In this document: one piece after another, positions 35,583 to 44,498 of the stretch
Layout: every line of letters starts with the position of its first letter
Position numbering within the stretch: the stretch's first letter is position 1
From: Microbacterium hibisci
Lineage (GTDB): Bacteria; Actinomycetota; Actinomycetes; Actinomycetales; Microbacteriaceae
Length of the DNA stretch: 64,000 bases
Direction: 5' to 3'
NCBI RefSeq assembly: GCF_015278255.1
Contig: NZ_JADIJC010000001.1
Location: forward strand, 248,001-312,000
Made by a program: the position numbers and the translations under genes
Notes under the pieces: generated by a model
What the model was told of the DNA's origin: nothing
The model's database searches: none
What the model saw: only the letters and a program-made list of their open reading frames with translations

Positions 35583-37400
35583 TCAGTCGACCTTGGGGTA
35601 GAAGAGGCCGAGGCCGTGCTTCTGCAGCACCTCGTAGGCCTCCGCATACGTCTCGGGCTCGGGCGTGCCGGGCGCCGCGTAGCGCGCGAGCAGCAGCCCC
35701 AGCAGCCCGCGACCCGGGGGACTGAGCGGCTTGTGCTTGTGGGGACCGTCTTTCAGGTCCGAGACCTGGTCCTCCGCAGGGTTCGGCGGCACGTACATCG
35801 GGTGCACCACCGGCCAGGCTGCGGGGTCGCGCGGCTCGTCGAGGTTGACCACCGCGAACAGGTCGCGGGCCTCGGCGTCACGGCGGGTCAGCGGCCGCAG
35901 TCCGTGCAGGCGCGCGAGCGTCGCGAGCACCGCGGCGTGGTGCATCTCGTCGTGGACGATGGTGCCCGCCCGCGTGTACGCCGACACCGCGATCGCCGGA
36001 ACGCGGACGCCCAGCCGGTCGAAGGCGAACCCCATCTCGCCGGGTGCGTCCTCCGCCACGGGAGGCGTCGCGGCCGGCGGTGCCACGTGGTCGTAGGTGC
36101 CGCCGTGCTCGTCGAACGTGATCAGCAGCAGCGTGTTCAGCGCATTCGACCCGTCGGGCGTCGCGCTCTCCTTCACGGCGTTGTAGACGTCGGCCACGAG
36201 CTTCTCTCCCGCGCGCACGTCCGACACGGCGGAGTCGGCGATCTCCGAGCCGTCCACTTCGCTCTCGCGCATCGCGCCGAAGGGCGGATGGAAGTCGTTG
36301 TGGTTGTACACGAGGCGCGGCTCGATGAAAGCGTAGGCGGGCAGACGGCCGGCGGCGGCGTCGTCGAAGAACTCCGACATGTGCCCGAACCTGCCCGTGC
36401 GCCAGTACTGCTCCAGTACGGGTGCGTGAAGGATCCCGGTGAGCGACACCAGCTGCAGCTCGTCGAAGTACACCTTCCACGAGATGCCCGCGTCTTCGAG
36501 CCGATTGAAGATCGTCGGGGTAGGCGGCGCGTCGAGCCACTTGTCGTAGCCGCCGGCGTGCTTGTTCGTCACGAAGCCGTGCGAGGTCGAGGCGTGGAAG
36601 AACGACCGGTTGCAGTAGGTCTGCGACGGCACGGCCGCGAACCAGGCATCGAACACCGCGAAGCCCCGGGCGAGGGTGGACAGCACGGGCAGCTGTTCGG
36701 GTGAGAAGCCGCCCATGATGTGCGACGCCTCGTCGAGGGTCGGCTCCGTGCCGCGCAGGCGTGTGACGTTGTTCCAGTAGTCGCGCAGGAAGCCGTCCAT
36801 CGACGGCACGCTGCCGGCCGGCGGTGCGTTGAACGGATGCTGCATGTCGCCGACCTGACTCACGGCGTTGCCCTGCGGGTCCACGGTCCCGAACAGCTGG
36901 GTGTTGACGTGGGGGAACTCCTCGCCCGGATCCGGATCGGGGCGCGCCATCACCTCGTCGGTGGGGCCGGAGTAGGTGTGCACACTCACTCGCTCGCCGG
37001 ACGGCGCGGTGTTGGCGTAGTCGCCGAAGGCGAGGCCGTCGAAGGTCTCGCCGTCGGGGAGGGTGTCGGGGGTGTACAGCCAGCCGAGCAGGTTGTCGAA
37101 CGATCGGTTCTCGCCCATGAGCACCACGACATGGTCGAAGCCCGGTTCGGAGCGGGCGGGCACGGCTCCGATGTCGACCGAGCCCTCACGGTAGCCGGCG
37201 GCGTGACCGATCGAGGCCCCCGCGGCCGCGCCGACGGCGTCGCCCACGACGAGGCCGGCGGCGGCGACGCCGCCGAGCTTCAGGAAGTCTCGCCGCGAGC
37301 TGGCATCGATCGCGCCGGGCGCACGATCGTCACCGGGCGTCCCGGTGCCTTCGACGCGACCCGCCCCGCCGGCGTCGTCCTCCTGGCCATGCCCCGCCAT
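35583..37400 (-). CDS. Tat-exported phosphoesterase (phospholipase C / acid phosphatase family)
   Basis: A 605-residue protein. Residues 34-60 form a Tat signal (SSRRDFLKLGGVAAAGLVVG; twin arginines R36-R37), so it is exported folded, probably by the TatAC encoded at the end of the window. The PF04185 phosphoesterase domain begins FDHVVVLMGENRSFDNLLG and contains NKHAGGYDKW, LITFDEHGGTYDHVAPP and PAIAVSAYTRAGTIVHDEMHH, the metal and active-site regions of bacterial phospholipase C and AcpA-type phosphatases. Substrate is uncertain (phospholipid, phosphate ester). It probably helps phosphate scavenging; it lies alone between the bkd and TetR genes. Confidence 0.88.
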   Translation of the reverse strand: MAGHGQEDDAGGAGRVEGTGTPGDDRAPGAIDASSRRDFLKLGGVAAAGLVVGDAVGAAAGASIGHAAGYREGSVDIGAVPARSEPGFDHVVVLMGENRSFDNLLGWLYTPDTLPDGETFDGLAFGDYANTAPSGERVSVHTYSGPTDEVMARPDPDPGEEFPHVNTQLFGTVDPQGNAVSQVGDMQHPFNAPPAGSVPSMDGFLRDYWNNVTRLRGTEPTLDEASHIMGGFSPEQLPVLSTLARGFAVFDAWFAAVPSQTYCNRSFFHASTSHGFVTNKHAGGYDKWLDAPPTPTIFNRLEDAGISWKVYFDELQLVSLTGILHAPVLEQYWRTGRFGHMSEFFDDAAAGRLPAYAFIEPRLVYNHNDFHPPFGAMRESEVDGSEIADSAVSDVRAGEKLVADVYNAVKESATPDGSNALNTLLLITFDEHGGTYDHVAPPAATPPVAEDAPGEMGFAFDRLGVRVPAIAVSAYTRAGTIVHDEMHHAAVLATLARLHGLRPLTRRDAEARDLFAVVNLDEPRDPAAWPVVHPMYVPPNPAEDQVSDLKDGPHKHKPLSPPGRGLLGLLLARYAAPGTPEPETYAEAYEVLQKHGLGLFYPKVD

Positions 37401-37444
37401 GGTCCGTCCAGACTAGGCCCCGGCGGCTTCGCCCGCCATTCGGC

Positions 37445-38038
37445 TCACGCGGTGAGCGACGCGCGCGCCATGGATCGAAGGATGCCGCGCACGTCGCGCT
37501 CGCCGGGTCGCGAGCGCGATGCACGCACTGTGTGCGGGGTGGAGTTGATGAGACCGAAGCACGCGTGCGCGCGGACGCGGAGGTCGTCCTCGTCGCGGCC
37601 GGGATGGACGGTGGACAGGATGCCGATCCAGACCTCGACGTACTCGCGCTGCAGGCGGCGCACCGTGTGGCGGTCGTCGTCGCTGAGGCTCGCCAGATCC
37701 CGATCCTGGACGCGGATGACATCGGCGTCGCGCAGCGCGAACTCGACGTGGAACGCGATGATCGCCTCGAGCTGGTCATCGGCGTCATCGTGCTCGGCGA
37801 GCACGGCGCGGCCGCCCGCGAGCAGACGCTCGCTCACCTCGACGAGGATCGCACCCAGCAGCGCCTGCTTGTTGGCGAAGTGCCGGTAGAGCGCCGGTCC
37901 GCTGACGCCGACCGCGTTGCCGATGTCTTCGAGACTCACGCCGCTGAAGCCGCGTTCTGCGAAGAGCGCGGCGGCCTCGTGCAGGATCGCGGCGTGACGA
38001 TCGGCCTTGGCGCGCTCGCGATCGGTGACACCGGTCAT
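37445..38038 (-). CDS. TetR-family regulator of the leucine/acyl-CoA operon
   Basis: A 197-residue TetR protein. The helix-turn-helix is at about residues 15-60 (HEAAALFAERGFSGVSLEDIGNAVGVSGPALYRHFANKQALLG in pieces); the C-terminal ligand domain contains an EYVEVWIGIL helix typical of the acyl-CoA group. It is divergent from carboxylase and acyl-CoA dehydrogenase genes, the same layout as Rv2506 and its operon in M. tuberculosis. Two 16-bp dyads between the genes are the probable operators. The inducer is presumably an acyl-CoA intermediate; this is inference. Confidence 0.92.
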   Translation of the reverse strand: MTGVTDRERAKADRHAAILHEAAALFAERGFSGVSLEDIGNAVGVSGPALYRHFANKQALLGAILVEVSERLLAGGRAVLAEHDDADDQLEAIIAFHVEFALRDADVIRVQDRDLASLSDDDRHTVRRLQREYVEVWIGILSTVHPGRDEDDLRVRAHACFGLINSTPHTVRASRSRPGERDVRGILRSMARASLTA

Positions 38039-38051
38039 TCTCGTGCTCCGC

Positions 38052-38104
38052 TTGTCATTTCAGTTAAGGCTCGCTAACCTAAAGCTCAGTTAGTGAACAC
38101 TAAC
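38052..38104 (+). promoter_or_regulatory. Promoter and twin TetR operators of the leucine catabolic operon
   Basis: TTGTCA (38052-38057), 17 bases, TAACCT (38075-38080) is a good promoter. Operator 1, GTTAAGGCTCGCTAAC (38063-38078), lies between -35 and -10; operator 2, GTTAGTGAACACTAAC (38089-38104), a near-perfect dyad (7-bp arms, AA centre), covers the transcription start. Both are 16 bp with the same GTTA...TAAC ends, spaced 26 bases apart. The leader is about 88 bases. Confidence 0.75.
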
Positions 38105-38174
38105 CAATCCGATCCCGTCCCGACAACGGACGTGATCCGATCGTGACGTCGACGAGGATGCGCGGGAGAACCGG

Positions 38175-39779
38175 ATGAGCGTGCTGAGCACCGCCGCGGT
38201 GCACGACGAGGCTTTCGCCCGGGCGCGCGACGCCCAGCAGCAGCTGGCCGCGCGGCTGCGGGAGCGACTGGCCGCGGCATCCCTCGGCGGCCCCGCCGCA
38301 TCGCGCGACCGGCACGTCGCCCGCGGCAAGCTGCTGCCGCGCGACCGCGTCACGCGGCTGCTCGACGAGGGGAGCCCGTTCGTCGAGGTCGCGCCGCTGG
38401 CGGCGGAGGGACTGTACGGCGGCGAAGCGCCCGCCGCGGGCGTGATCGCTGGCATCGGGCTCGTGCACGGCCGCCATGTGATGGTGGTCTGCAACGACGC
38501 CACGGTCAAAGGCGGCACCTACTACCCGATGACCGTCAAGAAGCACCTGCGCGCGCAGGAGATCGCGCTCGAGAACCGGCTGCCCTGTGTCTACCTCGTC
38601 GATTCGGGCGGAGCCTTCCTGCCGATGCAGGACGAGGTCTTCCCCGACCGCGACCATTTCGGACGCATCTTCTTCAACCAGGCGCGGCTGTCGGCCGCCG
38701 GCATCCCGCAGATCGCCGCGGTGCTGGGCTCGTGCACGGCGGGCGGCGCCTACGTGCCGGCGATGAGCGACGAGACGGTGATCGTGCGCGACCAGGGCAC
38801 GATCTTCCTCGGCGGCCCGCCGCTCGTGAAGGCGGCGATCGGCGAGGTCGTGACCGCTGAGGAGCTCGGCGGGGGAGAGCTGCACGCGCGGCGGTCGGGT
38901 GTGGTCGACCACCTCGCCGAGGACGACGAGCACGCGCTCGAGATCGTCCGCGACATCGTCGCCACGCTGCCCGCCCCGGCGGAGCCCGCGTGGGACGTCG
39001 TGCCGTCGACCGAGCCGGTGGCGGCGGCATCCGATCTCTACGGTGTCGTGCCGGTCGACGTGAACCAGCCGTACGACGTCCGCGAGGTGATCGCCCGGCT
39101 CGTCGACGGCAGCGAGCTGCACGAGTTCAAGCGCGAGTACGGCGACACGCTCGTGACCGGGTTCGCGCGCATCCACGGGCACCCGGTGGGCATCGTGGCC
39201 AACAACGGCGTGCTGTTCAGCGAGTCCGCCCTCAAGGGCGCCCACTTCATCGAGCTGTGCGACCAGCGCGGGATCCCGCTGCTGTTCCTGCAGAACATCT
39301 CCGGCTTCATGGTCGGGCGCGACGCCGAAGCGGGCGGCATCGCGAAGGACGGCGCGAAGATGGTCACCGCCGTCGCCACGACCCGCGTGCCGAAGCTCAC
39401 CGTCGTGATCGGCGGCTCGTTCGGCGCCGGCAACTACTCGATGTGCGGGCGGGCGTACTCGCCGCGGTTCCTCTGGACGTGGCCCGCCAGCCGCATCTCG
39501 GTCATGGGCGGCAACCAGGCGGCCTCGGTGCTCTCCACCGTCAAGCGCGATCAGCTCGAGGCCCGGGGCGAGGACTGGTCGCCCGAGGACCAGGCCGCGT
39601 TCGAAGCGCCCATCCGCGCGCAGTACGAGGAGCAGGGCGACCCGTTCTACGCGACGGCGCGCCTGTGGGACGACGGCGTCGTCGACCCGCTCGACACCCG
39701 CGACCTCCTCGGCCTCGCCCTCGATGTCGTCTCCCGCACGCCGCTCCCCGAACCGCGCTTCGGCGTCTTCCGGATGTGA
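38175..39779 (+). CDS. Acyl-CoA carboxylase beta subunit (3-methylcrotonyl-CoA type)
   Basis: A 534-residue carboxyltransferase of the MCC-beta type (AccD1-like). Features: [20 protein letters not shown], the acyl-CoA binding [18 protein letters not shown], and in the C-terminal domain [27 protein letters not shown], then [23 protein letters not shown], the pattern of methylcrotonyl-CoA carboxylases rather than propionyl-CoA carboxylases. It transfers carboxyl from biotin to 3-methylcrotonyl-CoA in leucine breakdown. GGGAGA lies six bases before the ATG. It overlaps the alpha subunit gene by four bases. Confidence 0.92.
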   Translation: MSVLSTAAVHDEAFARARDAQQQLAARLRERLAAASLGGPAASRDRHVARGKLLPRDRVTRLLDEGSPFVEVAPLAAEGLYGGEAPAAGVIAGIGLVHGRHVMVVCNDATVKGGTYYPMTVKKHLRAQEIALENRLPCVYLVDSGGAFLPMQDEVFPDRDHFGRIFFNQARLSAAGIPQIAAVLGSCTAGGAYVPAMSDETVIVRDQGTIFLGGPPLVKAAIGEVVTAEELGGGELHARRSGVVDHLAEDDEHALEIVRDIVATLPAPAEPAWDVVPSTEPVAAASDLYGVVPVDVNQPYDVREVIARLVDGSELHEFKREYGDTLVTGFARIHGHPVGIVANNGVLFSESALKGAHFIELCDQRGIPLLFLQNISGFMVGRDAEAGGIAKDGAKMVTAVATTRVPKLTVVIGGSFGAGNYSMCGRAYSPRFLWTWPASRISVMGGNQAASVLSTVKRDQLEARGEDWSPEDQAAFEAPIRAQYEEQGDPFYATARLWDDGVVDPLDTRDLLGLALDVVSRTPLPEPRFGVFRM

Positions 39780-41899
39780 TCCCCGTGCTTCGACAGGCTC
39801 AGCAACCGGGGGAGCAGCCCCGCACCACCGAGGGATTCGGCACCGTGCTCGTCGCCAACCGCGGCGAGATCGCGCGCCGGGTGATCCGGACGCTGCGGCG
39901 GCTCGGCATCCGCTCGATCGCCGTCTACAGCGATGCCGACGCCGCCGCGCCGCACGTGCGCGAGGCGGACGAGGCCGTGCGCATCGGTCCGGCGGCTGCC
40001 GCTCAGTCGTATCTCGACATCGACGCGGTCGTCGCCGCCGCCGTCCGCACCGGCGCTCAGGCCGTGCACCCCGGCTACGGCTTCCTGTCGGAGAACGTCG
40101 CGTTCGCGAGGGCGTGCGCGGAGGCGGGCATCGTCTTCATCGGCCCGGGGGAGCGCGCGCTCGAGGTGATGGGCGACAAGATCCGTGCGAAGGACCACGT
40201 CGGGGCGCACGGCGTGCCGACTGTTCCCGGCTTCAGCGCCGTCCGCGAAGACGGCACGGCGATGACGGATGCCGAGATCACGGCGTCCGCCGAGCGCACG
40301 GGCTACCCGCTCCTGGTGAAGCCGTCGGCGGGCGGCGGCGGAAAGGGCATGCAGGTCGTGCGCACCGCCGAGGAGCTGCCCGAGGCGCTCGCGACGGCCC
40401 GCCGGGTCGCCGGCGCCGCGTTCGGCGACGACACGCTCCTCCTCGAGCGGCTCATCGAACGCCCCCGTCACATCGAGGTGCAGGTGCTGGCCGATGCGCA
40501 CGGCGCCGTGGTGCACCTCGGCGAGCGCGAGTGCACGCTGCAGCGCCGGCACCAGAAGGTCGTCGAAGAGGCGCCGTCGCCCGCGATCGACGCCGACACC
40601 CGTGCGCGCCTGGGCGCGGCGGCGTGTGCGGCCGCGGCATCCGTCGACTATCGGGGCGCCGGCACCGTCGAGTTCCTCGTCGCCGCCGCGCGCCCCGACG
40701 AGTTCTTCTTCATCGAGATGAACACGCGCCTGCAGGTGGAGCACCCCGTCACCGAGCTCGTCACCGGCTTCGACCTCGTGGAGCAGCAGCTGCGCATCGC
40801 CGTGGGCGAGCCGCTCGCCTTCGCGCAGGACGACGTCCGCCTCGACGGACACGCGATCGAGGCGCGCGTCTACGCCGAGTCGCCCGAGCGCGGATTCCTC
40901 CCCGCGACCGGAGAGGTGCTCGCGTGGCGCTCCGCAGACGGAGCGCGCACCGACTCCGCCGTCGAAACGGGGAGCGCCGTGACCGCCGACTACGACCCGA
41001 TGATCGCGAAGGTCATCGCGCACGGCGCCGATCGTGCGGAGGCGCTGGACAGGGCCGACGCCGCGCTCGCCGAGACCGTCGTGCTGGGCGTCGACACCAA
41101 CATCGGATTCCTCCGCGAGCTGCTCGCGCAGGACGGCGTGCGGACAGGCGACATGGACACCGGCCTGATCGACCGCATGCCGGCCTTCACGGCTGCCGAG
41201 CCGAGCGTCGACGCGCTGCGCGCCGCCGTCGAGATCGCGTGCTCTCGCCAAGGAGGCGCGTTCTCGACGCACGGATCGGGTCGTCTCGGCCAGAGCGCGC
41301 GATCGCCGCGCGCAGGCGAGGCATGGCGGGCGCTGCCGGGATGGCGCGCCGGCGCACCCTCGGCGCCGGCGCCCGCCCTGCTGCTGGACGACGCCGGCAC
41401 GCTGCACACGGTGTCGACGGCGGGACGCGACGGCTCCGGTCGCCTCGACCTCATGGATGCGGCCACACCGTCCACCTCCGGCCGCGCCGCGCCGGTCGCG
41501 GCCGTCGACGCGGAGGGCGCCGTGTGGGTCCACGCCGACGGCGCGACGCATCGCCTCCGGCCGCTGACCCGCCGCGCCGCGATGGAGCGACGCCTGGCCG
41601 CGCGCGAACGTGCGGCCGCGGCATCCGATCCCGAACTGCGCGCCCCGATGCCGGGCGCGGTCGTCGCCGTCCACGTCGCCGACGGGGTCGCCGTCGCGAC
41701 GGGCGACCGCATCGCCACGATCGAGGCGATGAAGATGGAGCACCCGGTGCTCGCGCCCCACGACGGCGTCGTGCGGCTCGACGTCGCCGTCGGCGACCAG
41801 GTGCGCCGCGACCAGGTGCTCGCCCACGTCGACGTCGCCGACACCACCGAATCCACCCCTCACGCGTCCGCCCACGAGGCCGCCGCGTCCGCCTCCTGA
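39776..41899 (+). CDS. Acyl-CoA carboxylase alpha subunit (biotin carboxylase + BCCP)
   Basis: A 707-residue protein from the GTG at 39776, which overlaps the beta-subunit stop (GTGA). Biotin carboxylase domain from about residue 22 ([20 protein letters not shown]), ATP-grasp motif [15 protein letters not shown], catalytic [17 protein letters not shown]; a middle BT-like region; and a C-terminal biotinyl domain with EAMKMEH, biotin on K653. It pairs with the preceding carboxyltransferase. Oddity: residues 4-14 ([11 protein letters not shown]) are encoded by a copy of a repeat of the type that disperses in actinobacterial genomes. GTG at 39785 and 39845 are alternative starts. Confidence 0.92.
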   Translation: MIPVLRQAQQPGEQPRTTEGFGTVLVANRGEIARRVIRTLRRLGIRSIAVYSDADAAAPHVREADEAVRIGPAAAAQSYLDIDAVVAAAVRTGAQAVHPGYGFLSENVAFARACAEAGIVFIGPGERALEVMGDKIRAKDHVGAHGVPTVPGFSAVREDGTAMTDAEITASAERTGYPLLVKPSAGGGGKGMQVVRTAEELPEALATARRVAGAAFGDDTLLLERLIERPRHIEVQVLADAHGAVVHLGERECTLQRRHQKVVEEAPSPAIDADTRARLGAAACAAAASVDYRGAGTVEFLVAAARPDEFFFIEMNTRLQVEHPVTELVTGFDLVEQQLRIAVGEPLAFAQDDVRLDGHAIEARVYAESPERGFLPATGEVLAWRSADGARTDSAVETGSAVTADYDPMIAKVIAHGADRAEALDRADAALAETVVLGVDTNIGFLRELLAQDGVRTGDMDTGLIDRMPAFTAAEPSVDALRAAVEIACSRQGGAFSTHGSGRLGQSARSPRAGEAWRALPGWRAGAPSAPAPALLLDDAGTLHTVSTAGRDGSGRLDLMDAATPSTSGRAAPVAAVDAEGAVWVHADGATHRLRPLTRRAAMERRLAARERAAAASDPELRAPMPGAVVAVHVADGVAVATGDRIATIEAMKMEHPVLAPHDGVVRLDVAVGDQVRRDQVLAHVDVADTTESTPHASAHEAAASAS
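39788..39807 (+). repeat. Dispersed-repeat-like sequence inside the start of the carboxylase alpha gene
   Basis: CTTCGACAGGCTCAGCAACC resembles the CTTCGACAGGCTCAG repeat commonly seen between genes in Microbacteriaceae and other actinobacteria; this is from memory, not from a search. Here it is translated as part of the N-terminus. Only this one full copy was noticed in the window. Confidence 0.45.
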
Positions 41900-41914
41900 C
41901 ACCCGAGGAGCATC

Positions 41915-43084
41915 ATGAGCAACCGACTGGGCTACGACGCCTACGACCTCACCGACGACGAGCGCGAGCTCGCTGCGATGGCGCAGCAGTTCGCCGACGA
42001 AGTCGTCGCACCGCGCTCCTACGAGGCCGACCGCACGCACACCCTGCCGCTCGACGTCGTCGCGCAGATGGGGGAGCTGGGTCTCTTCGGCCTGCCGTTC
42101 CCCGAGGAGTACGGCGGGCAGGGCGGCGACTACTTCGCACTGTGCCTCGCGATCGAGGCGCTCGGGCGGGTCGATCAGTCGCTCGCCATCACCCTGGAGG
42201 CCGGCGTCAGCCTCGGGGCGATGCCGGTGTTCCGGTTCGGCACCGAGGAGCAGAAGCAGCAGCTGCTTCCCGACCTGCTGGCGGGCACGGCGCTCGCCGG
42301 ATTCGGCCTGACCGAGCCGGAGGCGGGATCGGATGCCGGCGCCACCCGCACCACTGCGCGGCTGGAAGGCGGCGAATGGGTGATCAACGGCTCGAAGCAG
42401 TTCATCACCAACTCCGGCACCGACATCACGCGCTTCGTGACGGTCACCGCCGTGACGGGCGAGGCCGACGGGCGCAAGGAGATCTCCACGATCATCGTCC
42501 CCAACGGCACGCCCGGCTTCACCGTCGAGCCCGGCTACGACAAGGTCGGGTGGCGCGCCTCCGACACGCATCCGCTGACCTTCCAGGACGCCCGCGTGCC
42601 GGAGGGCAACCTCCTCGGCGAGCGCGGGCGGGGCTTCGCGAACTTCCTGCACATCCTCGACGAGGGACGCATCGCCATCGCGGCGCTCTCGACAGGAGCG
42701 GCGGAGGGATGCCTCGACGCGGCCGTCGACTACGCCACGAAGCGGACGGTGTTCGGCGAGCCGCTCGCGACGCGACAGGGCATCCAGTTCATGATCGCCC
42801 GCATGCAGCAGCGGGTGCACACCGCCCGGCTGGCCTGGCATCACGCCGCCCGCCTGCGCGACGCCGGCAAGCCCTTCAAGGCGCAGGCGGCGATGGCCAA
42901 GCTCACCGCGAGCGACGCCGCCATGGACAACGCCCGCGACGCCACGCAGATCTTCGGCGGCAACGGCTTCATGAACGAGTACCCGGTCGCGCGGCACTAC
43001 CGCGACTCGAAGATCCTCGAGATCGGCGAGGGCACCAACGAGGTGCAGCTGCTCGTGATCGCGCGAGCGCTGGGCGTCGCGTGA
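41915..43084 (+). CDS. Acyl-CoA dehydrogenase (isovaleryl-CoA dehydrogenase candidate)
   Basis: A 389-residue FAD flavoprotein: N-terminal helical domain (1-120), central beta domain with FGLTEPEAGSDAGATRT and QFITNSGTDITRF, and C-terminal helices with DEGRIAIAALSTGAAEGCLDAAVDYATKRTVFGEPL and QIFGGNGFMNEYPVARHYRDSKILEIGEGTNEVQ, the family C-terminal signature. In the M. tuberculosis counterpart operon this position is held by fadE19. I infer isovaleryl-CoA to 3-methylcrotonyl-CoA, the step before the carboxylase. Electrons go to ETF. Confidence 0.9.
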   Translation: MSNRLGYDAYDLTDDERELAAMAQQFADEVVAPRSYEADRTHTLPLDVVAQMGELGLFGLPFPEEYGGQGGDYFALCLAIEALGRVDQSLAITLEAGVSLGAMPVFRFGTEEQKQQLLPDLLAGTALAGFGLTEPEAGSDAGATRTTARLEGGEWVINGSKQFITNSGTDITRFVTVTAVTGEADGRKEISTIIVPNGTPGFTVEPGYDKVGWRASDTHPLTFQDARVPEGNLLGERGRGFANFLHILDEGRIAIAALSTGAAEGCLDAAVDYATKRTVFGEPLATRQGIQFMIARMQQRVHTARLAWHHAARLRDAGKPFKAQAAMAKLTASDAAMDNARDATQIFGGNGFMNEYPVARHYRDSKILEIGEGTNEVQLLVIARALGVA

Positions 43085-43091
43085 GGGTAGC

Positions 43092-43676
43092 GTGACAGAG
43101 GTGACTGCGGAGAGCGCCGACGGCTCGGGCGCCGGGAGCGGCCCGGTCCCCGGGCACGACCCGGACCGGCCCGGCGCGGGCGCCGATGCGCCGCGCGAGA
43201 TCGTGCAGCGCGGGCTCTACTACGACGAGCTCGAGGTCGGTGCCCGGTACCTGCATCGCCCCGGCCGGACCGCGACGGAGGCCGACAACGCGCTGTTCTC
43301 GTCGATCACGATGAACACGCAGGCCCTGCACCTCGACGCGGCCTTCTCCGAGACGCAGCCCTTCGGCCAGCGCCTCATGAACTCGATGTGGACGCTCGCG
43401 ACCATGGTCGGGGCATCCGTCTCGCAGATCACCCAGGGCACCCTCGTGGCACAGCTCGGCCTCACCGACGTCTCGTTCCCCGCGCCCCTCTTCCACGGCG
43501 ACACGCTCTACACCGAGACCGAGGTCGTCGACAAGCGTCTGTCGGCGTCGCGGCCCGGCCAGGGCATCGTGACGCTCCGCCATACCGGCCGCAATCAGCG
43601 CGGCGACGTCGTCGCCCTCGCCACGCGCACGGCGCTGATGTGGTGCGCACCGCAGACCTGGGAAGGAACCCCATGA
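43092..43676 (+). CDS. MaoC-like (R)-specific enoyl-CoA hydratase
   Basis: A 194-residue hot-dog-fold protein. After a flexible Gly/Pro-rich N-terminus (about 1-40) the MaoC domain runs from IVQRGLYYDELEVGARYLHRPGRT, with ADNALFSSITMNTQALHLDAAFS in the active-site helix region and FPAPLFHGDTLYTETEVV at the C-terminal sheet. In M. tuberculosis the homologue Rv2499c lies at the same operon position; its presumed role is hydration of 3-methylglutaconyl-CoA or itaconyl-CoA to an (R)-hydroxyacyl-CoA. The start GTG at 43092 has GAGGG four bases upstream; GTG at 43101 is an alternative. It overlaps the lyase gene by four bases. Confidence 0.87.
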   Translation: MTEVTAESADGSGAGSGPVPGHDPDRPGAGADAPREIVQRGLYYDELEVGARYLHRPGRTATEADNALFSSITMNTQALHLDAAFSETQPFGQRLMNSMWTLATMVGASVSQITQGTLVAQLGLTDVSFPAPLFHGDTLYTETEVVDKRLSASRPGQGIVTLRHTGRNQRGDVVALATRTALMWCAPQTWEGTP

Positions 43677-44482
43677 CCTTCGACCTCGGCCCCGCGCTGC
43701 TGTTCTGCCCGGCCGATCGCCCCGAGCGCTACGCCAAGGCGTTCGACCGCTCGGACGCGGTGATCCTCGACCTCGAGGATGCCGTGGCGCCCGCCGACAA
43801 GACCGCGGCGCGCGGCCACCTGATCGAGTCCGAGCTCGACCCCGCCCGCGTCATCGTGCGGGTCAGTCCGCCCGAGACCGACGCGTTCGCCGCCGACCTC
43901 GCGACGCTGTCGCAGACCGACTACCGGCGGATCATGGTCGCCAAAGCGCAGTCGCCGAAGCGGATCGCGAAGATCGACGCGCGGTTCGAGGTGGTCGCCC
44001 TGTGTGAGACGGCGAAGGGCGTCGCCCAGGCGGATCGCATCGCGGCGCTCGACAACGTGGTCGCGCTGATGTGGGGAGCGGAGGACCTCGTCGCGAGCAT
44101 CGGCGGGACGTCCAGCCGCAAGCCCAACGGCCGCTACCGCGACATCGCGCGCTACGCCCGCGCGCGGGTGCTCCTGGCCGCGGGCGCACGCGGCAAAGCG
44201 GCGATCGACGCGGTGCACCTCGACATCGACGACGTGAAGCGCCTGGCGATCGAGGCAGCGGATGCCGCGGCATCCGGATTCCGTGCCACCGCGTGCATCC
44301 ACCCGAGCCAGGTGGCGGTGATCCGCGCCGCGTATCGTCCGGACGAGAAGACCGTCGCGTGGGCGCGGGACGTGCTCGCTGCCGCCCAGGAGGAGCGCGG
44401 CGTGTTCTCGCACGAGGGGCGCATGGTCGACGAGCCCGTGCTGCGGCACGCGCGCGGGATCCTCGCCCGCGCCGACGGATGA
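43673..44482 (+). CDS. CitE-like beta-hydroxyacyl-CoA lyase
   Basis: A 269-residue HpcH/HpaI TIM-barrel lyase. Visible landmarks are LLFCPADRPERYAKAF, SDAVILDLEDAVAP (metal/substrate acid pair), ALCETAKGVAQADRIAAL (catalytic glutamate) and LMWGAEDLVASIGG. The M. tuberculosis homologue Rv2498c has been reported to cleave (R)-HMG-CoA and citramalyl-CoA type substrates, linking leucine and itaconate breakdown; the conserved operon order suggests the same function. That explains why no conventional HMG-CoA lyase is present here. The start is fixed by an ATGA overlap with the MaoC gene. Confidence 0.9.
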   Translation: MTFDLGPALLFCPADRPERYAKAFDRSDAVILDLEDAVAPADKTAARGHLIESELDPARVIVRVSPPETDAFAADLATLSQTDYRRIMVAKAQSPKRIAKIDARFEVVALCETAKGVAQADRIAALDNVVALMWGAEDLVASIGGTSSRKPNGRYRDIARYARARVLLAAGARGKAAIDAVHLDIDDVKRLAIEAADAAASGFRATACIHPSQVAVIRAAYRPDEKTVAWARDVLAAAQEERGVFSHEGRMVDEPVLRHARGILARADG

Positions 44483-44498
44483 GCGCCGACGGATGAGC
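44471..44498 (+). repeat. 14-bp tandem duplication at the lyase/HhH gene junction
   Basis: GCCGACGGATGAGC occurs twice back to back (44471-44484 and 44485-44498). The first copy contains the lyase stop, the second the start of the HhH gene, each in an ATGA. Removing one copy would give the usual four-base start/stop overlap, so this looks like a recent slippage duplication. Confidence 0.75.

Noticed and set aside
39647..43095. Very long open frames of over 1100 codons on both strands across the carboxylase and dehydrogenase genes
   Set aside because: They are shadows produced by strong GC bias at third positions; their translations are arginine/proline-rich and lack any domain, while the real genes in the other frame have full motifs.
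38175..44482. Missing HMG-CoA lyase as a broken pathway
   Set aside because: The CitE-like lyase and MaoC hydratase have homologues in M. tuberculosis that fill these steps, so the operon is probably complete.
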